From the NCBI GenBank assembly GCA_003164275.1, contig PLSY01000220.1, forward strand, positions 1 to 5,375: a DNA stretch of 5,375 bases, given 5' to 3'. Below, in pieces: positions 1 through 4,644 of the stretch. The notes below the pieces were generated by a model that worked only from the letters and a program-made list of their open reading frames with translations, ran no database searches and was not told where the DNA came from. Numbering within the stretch: position 1 is the stretch's first letter; the number at the start of each line of letters is the position of its first letter. The translations under genes were made by a program, and so were the position numbers. This DNA comes from Acidimicrobiaceae bacterium. GTDB lineage: Bacteria > Actinomycetota > Acidimicrobiia > Acidimicrobiales > RAAP-2.

Positions 1-402
1 CCCGAAGACCTGACCCCCCGCCAGGCCGGCAAGCTCGCCTGGGTGGCCAAGGTCAACACGAAGCTCTACCGGGCCTACTTGATGAAGGAGCAGCTCCGGA
101 TCGCTATCCGCACCAAGGGGGTGCTGGCCCTCACCATGCTCGACGAGTGGCTGGTCTGGGTGCAGCGATGCCGCATCCCGGTCTTCGTCGAGCTCGGCCG
201 CAAGATCAAGAGGAACATCGCCGGCATCGAAGCCGCCATGCTCAACAACTTGTCGAATGCACTCGTCGAGTCCACGAACACCAAGCTGCGTGTCCTTCAC
301 CGCATGGCCTTCGGCTTCAGGGAACCCGAGCACCTGATTGCACTCGCCCTGCTCGACCGAGGTGGCTACTGCCCACCCCTACCGGGTCGTCATGCCGCCT
401 GA
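1..402 (+). CDS. ISL3-family (IS204/IS1001/IS1096/IS1165) transposase, C-terminal part
   Basis: The reading frame is open from base 1, so the gene is cut by the window edge, and a GTG at base 43 is internal rather than the start. The visible 133 residues end at TGA 400-402. They match the C-terminus of the ISL3 DDE transposase, which cuts and rejoins the ends of its element. The sequence opens with PEDLTPRQAGKLAWV, continues LYRAYLMKEQLR, then CRIPVFVELGRKI, and closes with the hallmark block LSNALVESTNTKLR followed by AFGFREPEHLIALALL and PPLPGR. The Glu in VESTNTK (bases 268-270) sits where the last acidic residue of the DDE triad is expected. No frameshift is seen in this part. The two Asp residues of the triad lie outside the window, so activity cannot be judged. 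Confidence 0.9.
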   Translation, partial: PEDLTPRQAGKLAWVAKVNTKLYRAYLMKEQLRIAIRTKGVLALTMLDEWLVWVQRCRIPVFVELGRKIKRNIAGIEAAMLNNLSNALVESTNTKLRVLHRMAFGFREPEHLIALALLDRGGYCPPLPGRHAA

Positions 403-405
403 TCG

Positions 406-429
406 ACCCACGGATCAAGCAGGAGAGCC
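406..429. repeat. Probable right terminal inverted repeat of the ISL3 element
   Basis: Read from 429 back to 406 this begins GGCTCTCCTGCTTGATCC and lies 3 nt after the transposase stop, where the right end of an ISL3 element should be. The next eight bases, AGTATTCT (430-437), are AT-rich against a GC-rich background. They are a reasonable candidate for the 8-bp target duplication typical of this family. The partner repeat and partner duplication would be left of the window, so neither can be confirmed. Confidence 0.5.
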
Positions 430-550
430 AGTATTCTGCGGTCGAGGGCCTTGTGGGTACGTCGCCCCACTCCGACATGCAAAGAGATCCTCGGTCGGCA
501 ATGGGACAACTGCAGGTAGGGGTGGCGCGCCTTGGCAGGGAACCGGGCCG

Positions 551-1738
551 TCAACGACGACGGCGAGACGTCATCGACGGCGATCGGAGCGAATAGAGCA
601 GTTCGCCCGTCAGCGGGTCCTGGCCGTAGCTGGTGCACAGCTCAGCGAGTACATCCTCATGGCTGAACCCGACGTTGAGCACCGTGTCGTTGCCTCCGTA
701 GTAGATGACCAGCGTGCCGTCGCCGCGGCGCAGCATCCCGCAGCTGAACACGACGTTGGGGACGTGCACGTAGGCATCCTCGGGTACACGGCAATCAGCG
801 GGCGAGGGAAACAGGACGGGGATGGCCGACATGCGGACCCGCCGCACGTTGTCGAGATCGTGAAGGGCGACACCGAGCACGTAGGGGTTGCCGTCCATCG
901 TGGCCCGCGCCCCGTGGAAAAGATTCAGCCATCCGTGCCGGGTCCGGACCGGCGGGGCGCCCGGGCCGATCTTGTCGGAGAAGGCACTCGGCCCGGCTCC
1001 GGTCCGCATGATCGGCCGGTCGTCGAGCTGCCACCTTCCAGACCGGACGTCGTCGGTGTGCCCCACCCGGATCTCGGCGAACGTGCCGCCGACATCGCCA
1101 GGCAGTTGATCGTTTGGCCGGAAGAGGCCGACGAAGCGACCCCCGACGCGCTCGGGAAAGATGACGACGTTGCGCATATCCCCTTCGACCATCGGCCCAT
1201 GACGCACGAAGCTGGCGAGGTCGTCGGTCGTGGCCAGGGCTACTTGGACCCGGTCCTTCACACGGGCGTCATAGGCGCTGTAGGTCACCGCCAAGGTCCC
1301 GTCGATCGGATTCAGCCGGGGGTCCTCCACTCCACCCGACTCCATATCGACGATCGTGGCGATGTCCGCCTCCACGGCGTAACGGTCGTTTGGCGTCGCC
1401 GGCAACAGTGCCGGCTGGTGATCCACCTGCCAGTCGGTCACGCCATCGACGCTGCGTGCCACCCCGAGGACGCTGATCCCGCAGCGGAGATGCGACCGGA
1501 ACAACAGCGCGGTACGCCCTCCGATCATTGCCGCTCCGGCGTTGTGAACGGTGACGACCTGCAGCCCCGGGTCTTGCCACCCCCGGTTGACATCGTCAGG
1601 GGCGAGCAGCGGGTTAGCGGGGTAGCGCAGGACCGGACGGTGCAACGACACGGTCCCTCGGGCACCCGGGGTCATGGTGACCGTACGCTCGAGGGTCCCC
1701 TCGGTGGAGGGCACCTGACGGTCAGATTCACTGCCCAT
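551..1738 (-). CDS. GH130 family beta-mannoside phosphorylase
   Basis: This 395-residue protein has the five-bladed beta-propeller signature blocks of glycoside hydrolase family 130. GH130 phosphorylases split beta-mannosides with inorganic phosphate to give alpha-mannose-1-phosphate. Blocks seen in order are HRPVLRYPANPLL (33-45), NAGAA (66-70), GVEDPRL (136-142, with catalytic Asp139), RNVVIFPERVGGRF (189-202), LFRP (205-208), DKIGPGAPPV (255-264), GWLNLFHG (269-276), NPYVLGVAL (284-292), VPNVVFSCG (326-334) and IYYGGND (345-351). Basic and aromatic residues Arg189, Arg207, Lys256, His275 and Tyr286 have the spacing of the phosphate-binding set known from characterised mannoside phosphorylases, so a phosphorylase is favoured over a hydrolase. 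No signal peptide is visible, which suggests a cytoplasmic enzyme. ATG 1738 is chosen over the in-frame ATG at 1675 because only it has a ribosome binding site. The exact substrate (mannobiose, mannosyl-GlcNAc, mannosyl-glucose) cannot be told. Confidence 0.9.
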   Translation of the reverse strand: MGSESDRQVPSTEGTLERTVTMTPGARGTVSLHRPVLRYPANPLLAPDDVNRGWQDPGLQVVTVHNAGAAMIGGRTALLFRSHLRCGISVLGVARSVDGVTDWQVDHQPALLPATPNDRYAVEADIATIVDMESGGVEDPRLNPIDGTLAVTYSAYDARVKDRVQVALATTDDLASFVRHGPMVEGDMRNVVIFPERVGGRFVGLFRPNDQLPGDVGGTFAEIRVGHTDDVRSGRWQLDDRPIMRTGAGPSAFSDKIGPGAPPVRTRHGWLNLFHGARATMDGNPYVLGVALHDLDNVRRVRMSAIPVLFPSPADCRVPEDAYVHVPNVVFSCGMLRRGDGTLVIYYGGNDTVLNVGFSHEDVLAELCTSYGQDPLTGELLYSLRSPSMTSRRRR

Positions 1739-1746
1739 TCGTACGG

Positions 1747-1753
1747 CCTCTCC
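1747..1753 (-). promoter_or_regulatory. Ribosome binding site of the GH130 gene
   Basis: On the minus strand GGAGAGG lies 8 nt upstream of ATG 1738. This is a strong Shine-Dalgarno match at good spacing. The alternative in-frame ATG (1673-1675) has nothing comparable upstream, so this site decides the start. Confidence 0.75.
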
Positions 1754-1771
1754 ACGTCCTGCGCATGAACC

Positions 1772-1785
1772 TGTTTACGTTACCT
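1772..1785. promoter_or_regulatory. Possible LacI-type operator upstream of the GH130 gene
   Basis: TGTTTACGTTACCT lies about 34 nt upstream of the GH130 start. It resembles the LacI-family operator shape with a central CG (for example TGTTAACGTTAACA), matching 11 of 14 positions, but only 4 of its 7 dyad pairs are complementary. Sugar-use genes of actinobacteria are often controlled through such sites. No regulator gene is in the window, and part of this stretch may be left over from the adjacent ABC ATPase fragment, so the call is weak. Confidence 0.2.
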
Positions 1786-1786
1786 T

Positions 1787-1864
1787 GCCGACGTCGCGAT
1801 GGTTTTCCAGAGCTACGCCCTCTCTTCCCATATGACTGTTACCCAAAACCTGGCGTTCGGGCTT
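1787..1864 (+). pseudogene. Fragment of a sugar ABC transporter ATPase (Q-loop region)
   Basis: Twenty-six codons in one plus-strand frame read DVAMVFQSYAL then HMTVTQNLAFGL. This is the Q-loop and following helix of MalK/UgpC/MsmX-type ATPases, whose usual form is DVAMVFQSYALYPHMTV..NMAFGL. The Q-loop Gln couples ATP hydrolysis to the membrane subunits. An in-frame stop (TGA 1766-1768) lies a few codons upstream, and similarity ends abruptly after base 1864, with no Walker A, signature motif, Walker B or regulatory domain nearby. The tyrosine-proline normally before HMTV is Ser-Ser here. It is a relic of a gene otherwise lost. The ATPase at the right end of the window belongs to the same family but is on the opposite strand, and its own Q-loop lies outside the window. 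Confidence 0.8.
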
Positions 1865-1949
1865 GGATCCTGGCCAGGTTGTCATCGATCCGCCGTCCGA
1901 GCTCGACGAAGTCAAGGATTGCGGGTGCGGTCCGCTCACGGTATCCCGC
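1860..1949 (-). pseudogene. Possible relic of a second ISL3-type transposase
   Basis: The minus strand reads APAILDFVELGRRIDDNL then ARIQA. This aligns without gaps to RIPVFVELGRKIKRNI then AGIEA of the transposase at the left end, with 11 of 17 residues identical from FVELGR onward. The DNA shares an exact 15-nt run (plus-strand bases 183-197 against the complement of 1897-1911). The frame stays open a little further upstream with no recognisable match. Downstream, where the LSN..VESTNTK block should follow, the sequence switches to the ABC ATPase fragment. If real, this is a short decayed remnant in the opposite orientation to the left-hand element. The match is short and could be chance. 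Confidence 0.35.
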
Positions 1950-1989
1950 CCGACAGCCGGGCCGCCGCCCTGGCGGTTACGTGATAACG

Positions 1990-2012
1990 GTGCCGTACCG
2001 TGCCGTGCCGTG
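1990..2012. repeat. Pentanucleotide tandem array, GTGCC unit
   Basis: About 4.6 copies of GTGCC in direct tandem, with the second copy reading GTACC. It lies between decayed gene fragments, outside any intact reading frame. Confidence 0.8.
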
Positions 2013-2028
2013 ACGCATCGTCGGCGCC

Positions 2029-2046
2029 GGCTCGGCTCGGCTCGGC
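2029..2046. repeat. Pentanucleotide tandem array, GGCTC unit
   Basis: GGCTC occurs 3.6 times without a mismatch, 16 bases after the GTGCC array and just upstream of the aldo/keto reductase relic. The two arrays have different units, so they are separate events, probably from replication slippage. Confidence 0.8.
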
Positions 2047-2058
2047 GACGGCCATCAT

Positions 2059-2876
2059 GTGGCGGTGCTCGCGTTGGTTGAGATCTCTTGGATCCTGTTG
2101 GCTGATGGCGCAGAGATGCCGGTGCTCGACGTCGACGTGTGGCAGACATAGCCTGGTCTAGTTACAGAGAACACCAGTCCGGCGGGCGTCGAGATCGGGT
2201 GTCGAAACCGGCGCAGGTCGACGAGAACCAGAAGAGCGTGGCGGGCCCGCTGGAGGCCAGTGGTGTGCTGCGCATTGAGGTATTCCCGGCAACCAAGCTC
2301 GACCTCGGCCCAGAGTGATCCCGGTGGCCGGAGGCGACCGCGGCCTCGAGTGTCTCGGCGTCGGCCACGTCGACCTGTGTCTCGTGTACCTGCCGCAGCG
2401 CAGGGCCACCCTGGCGTGGCCTGGCATGGAGCACGCCTCCGGGCAGGAGGGCTGAAGCGTTCGATCGGTCTCTCCGTCTTGAGCGTGGAGGAGCTCACCG
2501 AAGTGCTCGGCGTGGCCACCGACTCTCCCGTCAGTCAGGTGCGATTCAGCCCTGTTCGAGTTTTGGCGCGCCCTGTTCGACGGCTTCGCCTGGCAGTCCA
2601 CCGCCTTGGAGGGTTGCATCCCGCTCGGCACCGGAGGGCATCTCGACGACCCGACTGTCGCCAAGGTGGCGGAGCGGTTCGTGCGCGCCTCGGCGCGGGT
2701 GCTCCTTTGCTGGAGCCCTCAGCGCGAAGGGGTCGTGATCCTGGAGTCCCGATCGCGACCGGATCGGGCACAACGTTGGGGTGTCGAGTTTCGGATGAGG
2801 ATCTGAGCTGAGGCTGCTCGACGACCTCGACAGCACCGGGGGAATCGGGCGCGCCTGTGAGCGGCAGTGGTGGTGA
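2059..2876 (+). pseudogene. Aldo/keto reductase pseudogene, full length but multiply frameshifted
   Basis: The remains of a whole aldo/keto reductase (NADPH-dependent carbonyl reductase) can be followed in order across the three plus-strand frames. Frame 1 has LLADGAEMPVLDVDVWQT, a stop TAG at 2149-2151, then GVEIGCR to about 2205. Frame 3 has AQVDENQKSVAG, EASGVL, and FPATKLDLGPE before TGA 2316-2318. Frame 2 has LECLGVGHVDLCLVYLPQ, then AWPGMEHA before TGA 2453-2455. Frame 1 has GLKRSIGLSVLSVEELTEVL and QVRFSP to about 2551. Frame 2 has ALFEF, CIPLGTGGHLDDPTVAKVA, VLLCWSPQ and SRPDR. Frame 1 has VSDEDLS (2788-2808). Frame 3 has LLDDLDSTGG and ends QWW at TGA 2874-2876. The span of about 273 codons equals the usual family length. 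Of the catalytic tetrad, Asp is deleted, Tyr is Asp, His is Tyr, and only Lys (ATKL) survives. The exact start, GTG 2059 or a later codon, is uncertain. Confidence 0.88.
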
Positions 2877-2888
2877 GGGTCTGGCCAT

Positions 2889-2903
2889 CCCTGCGACTCA
2901 GGG
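2889..2903. terminator. Weak hairpin at the convergent ends of the reductase relic and the mannose operon
   Basis: CCCTG and CAGGG form a 5-bp stem around a 5-nt loop, overlapping the stop codon of the phosphomannomutase-like gene (2898-2900). There is no T-run on either side. It is placed where transcription from the minus-strand operon should end, but the stem is short and it may not act as a terminator. Confidence 0.2.
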
Positions 2904-3656
2904 CCGGTTGGCTCCCAGGCACACGATGAGGGTCTGGATCACCAGTCTCGTCTCGGCCGGGCAGCGCACGGCGATGACGTCGACGCCGGGTTGCATGGCC
3001 GGACGGTCGTTGCCTCCGATGAACAGTGAGTCTCCCACGAAGACCATGTCGTTCAGAGGAATGCCGAGGACGTCGCGGAGCTTCCTCATCCCGTAGCCCT
3101 TGTCGATCCCGGTTCTGGTGATGTCGATGGATGTGGTCCCGCCCAGCCGGGCGGAGAACTCCGGGATGAGCGGTTCGAGGAGCGCCTTGATCTTCGTTCT
3201 CTTTTTCAGATCGGGGTCCCACGCCGATTTCTCGGCCAGCGGGGCGTCTTGGCCTAGAGCGGACAGCGTCATCTGGCTGCCTCGATCCTCGATCGTCTTG
3301 CCCCAGGCCCGCTCGCCGGCGAAGCCGGCTTCGCTGACCGCCGCTATCAGGGAGTGGTGGATGTGGTCTTTTTCCTCGACCGTGAGCTCCTCGGAGTACA
3401 GCTGGGTCCACTCGCTTTCTTCGTAGCGGTAGAACTTCGTGCCGCAGGTCGGCAGGAGAGAGAGGTTGTCCAGGCGGTCATCCCGAGGTAGCGAATCCAG
3501 GAGCTGCTTGGAGAACTGAGGCCAGTCGCCACCCGAGATGATCCCCACCTTGACGACGCCCAGCAGGGAGCGGACGAGTTCGGCGGTCTCGGCTTCGAGC
3601 TTGGACTTGCTAGGGGCGAGGGTGCCGTCCAGGTCGAACACGACAAGCTGCTTCAC
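2898..3656 (-). CDS. PMM2-like phosphomannomutase (HAD superfamily IIB)
   Basis: This 252-residue protein has the four HAD motifs in the form found in eukaryotic-type phosphomannomutases, which interconvert mannose-1-phosphate and mannose-6-phosphate. FDLDGTLAPSKSKL (7-20) carries nucleophile Asp8 and acid/base Asp10. VGIISGGDWPQFSKQL (37-52) is motif II, followed by LPTCGTKFYRY (68-78). The cap-domain strand IEDRGSQMTLSALG (122-135) stands where PMM2 has IEFRNGMLNVSPIG. DKGYGM (185-190) supplies the motif III Lys186. VGDSLFIGGND (207-217) is motif IV, and its GGND ending is the PMM form rather than the GDSPND seen in mannosyl-3-phosphoglycerate phosphatases. The start is GTG 3656, 4 nt after the manA stop, with GGGGTGA just upstream. 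It is the last gene of the operon and cytoplasmic. A sugar-phosphate phosphatase role cannot be excluded from sequence alone. Confidence 0.82.
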   Translation of the reverse strand: MKQLVVFDLDGTLAPSKSKLEAETAELVRSLLGVVKVGIISGGDWPQFSKQLLDSLPRDDRLDNLSLLPTCGTKFYRYEESEWTQLYSEELTVEEKDHIHHSLIAAVSEAGFAGERAWGKTIEDRGSQMTLSALGQDAPLAEKSAWDPDLKKRTKIKALLEPLIPEFSARLGGTTSIDITRTGIDKGYGMRKLRDVLGIPLNDMVFVGDSLFIGGNDRPAMQPGVDVIAVRCPAETRLVIQTLIVCLGANRP

Positions 3657-3660
3657 CGTG

Positions 3661-4644
3661 TCACCCCGTGCCCAACGCGACCTCGAGCACCGTCATGGGT
3701 TCTCTCGGCGATAGGAGCGTGGAGCCGACCTCTGCGGGCAGCAACCACACGTCGCCAGCGCGCACCTCCGCTGAAGCGTCCGGTCCGCCGATTCCACCCT
3801 GACCTTCGATGCAGATCACTGCCCTGGGCTCCCGGTCAGCGCCGACCGAGCACGGTACGTCTGTTTGGAGACGCCACATCGAGAACTGGGGGGCCATCAA
3901 CAACCGCTCACGTCGGGCCGGTGTGGTCGCTTCCAACTCGCCGAGCGCCGGGCTGACGGCAACCTGCTGGAAGTCGATGCTGGCCAGAGCGGACCGGATT
4001 TGCAGGGTCCGGGGCTTCCCGGTCCGGGCATCGACCCGGTCCCAGTCGAAGAGACGGAACGTCACGTCGCTGTTTTGCTGCACCTCGAACACGACGATGT
4101 CTCGCAGCGCATGCACCACGCCGGCAGGCACGAAGACCACCTCTCCAGGTGTTGGTTTGAAGCAACTCACGTGGTCGACGAGCGCGCCTTCGGCGATGGC
4201 TTGGGTGAGGGTCGTCGTGTTTTCGCCGGGTCGGAGGCCGGCGTAGACAAGACTGTCGGGGCCGACGGCAAGGACCACCCAGGCCTCCGTCTTGCCGGTC
4301 TCACCCGTCGAGAGATGGGCGAACTGTCGATCCGAGGGGTGCACCTGTATGGACAACGCCCCAGACACATCGAGAAACTTCAATAACAGCGGGAATCGGC
4401 CGGTCCAGTCGCCATCTCCCATCATCTGCGCCGGGTATTGCTCGAGCAGCTGACCGATGGTCAGCCCCTGCAGTGGCCCATTGGACACCCGGCTGGCTTG
4501 ATCTTCGCGGTCGCTGAGTATCCAGGCCTCGCCGATCGGCCCGGTCCCGGGCAGAGGTGCCGCCATCAGGTCGGACAACCTGCGTCCTCCCCACGGGCGG
4601 TACTGGTAGATCGGCTCGAAGCGCAGAGGGTACAGCGACGTCAT
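3661..4644 (-). CDS. manA: Mannose-6-phosphate isomerase, type I (zinc cupin)
   Basis: This 327-residue enzyme interconverts mannose-6-phosphate and fructose-6-phosphate in the cytoplasm. It shows YQYRPWGG (13-20), [11 protein letters not shown] (38-48), then [20 protein letters not shown] (84-103) with zinc ligands Gln100 and His102. KTEAWVV (118-124) gives zinc ligand Glu120, and VPAGVVHAL (172-180) gives zinc ligand His178. [17 protein letters not shown] (187-203) carries the catalytic Arg197. A degenerate second cupin ends in [11 protein letters not shown] (294-304). The length fits the short bacterial form related to Bacillus ManA. The frame stays open upstream to 4875, but the protein is taken to start at ATG 4644 because family similarity begins at once ([13 protein letters not shown]) and this ATG overlaps the stop of the upstream ABC gene as ATGA. 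That overlap implies translational coupling. Confidence 0.95.
   Translation of the reverse strand: MTSLYPLRFEPIYQYRPWGGRRLSDLMAAPLPGTGPIGEAWILSDREDQASRVSNGPLQGLTIGQLLEQYPAQMMGDGDWTGRFPLLLKFLDVSGALSIQVHPSDRQFAHLSTGETGKTEAWVVLAVGPDSLVYAGLRPGENTTTLTQAIAEGALVDHVSCFKPTPGEVVFVPAGVVHALRDIVVFEVQQNSDVTFRLFDWDRVDARTGKPRTLQIRSALASIDFQQVAVSPALGELEATTPARRERLLMAPQFSMWRLQTDVPCSVGADREPRAVICIEGQGGIGGPDASAEVRAGDVWLLPAEVGSTLLSPREPMTVLEVALGTG
4641..4644 (-). other. ATGA start/stop overlap coupling the ABC ATPase and manA
   Basis: The TGA of the ATPase (4643-4641) shares bases with the ATG of manA (4644-4642). No strong Shine-Dalgarno sequence precedes this ATG on the minus strand, which fits re-initiation by ribosomes finishing the upstream gene. 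Confidence 0.85.

Larger units (their letters stand above)
1..429 (+). mobile_element. Right end of an ISL3-family insertion sequence (left part outside the window)
   Basis: This is the distal part of an insertion sequence. It comprises the last third of an ISL3-type transposase, followed within 30 bases by a sequence that looks like the element's terminal inverted repeat. Read inward, that end begins GGCTCTCC, and ISL3-family ends commonly begin GGCTCTT or GGCTCTC. The element seems to stop at base 429. Its left end and first part lie outside the window, so completeness and activity cannot be judged. The right boundary is inferred from the repeat motif. Confidence 0.7.

Noticed and set aside
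338..1768. A 476-codon open frame on the plus strand over the GH130 gene
   Set aside because: It is antisense to a clear GH130 protein. Its translation has no recognisable motifs and is low-complexity (Arg, Asp, Val, Pro rich), as expected for a shadow frame in GC-rich DNA.
1862..2097. An 11-nt direct repeat (CTTGGATCCTG) at 1862-1872 and 2087-2097
   Set aside because: A few 11-mer repeats are expected by chance in a window of this size. No element ends or other structure match it.
2055..2664. Minus-strand open frames of 154 and 168 codons
   Set aside because: They lie antisense to the reductase pseudogene, and their translations are Arg/Pro/Ser-rich without family similarity.
2260..2811. 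A 183-codon plus-strand open frame as an independent gene
   Set aside because: Only its middle part (GLKRSIGLSVLSVEELTEVL) is reductase-like. The ends are out of frame with the relic, so it is one segment of the pseudogene and not a gene.
2719..3411. A 230-codon minus-strand frame overlapping the phosphomannomutase gene
   Set aside because: It is a shifted frame of the HAD gene, and its translation is Arg/Pro/His-rich without motifs.
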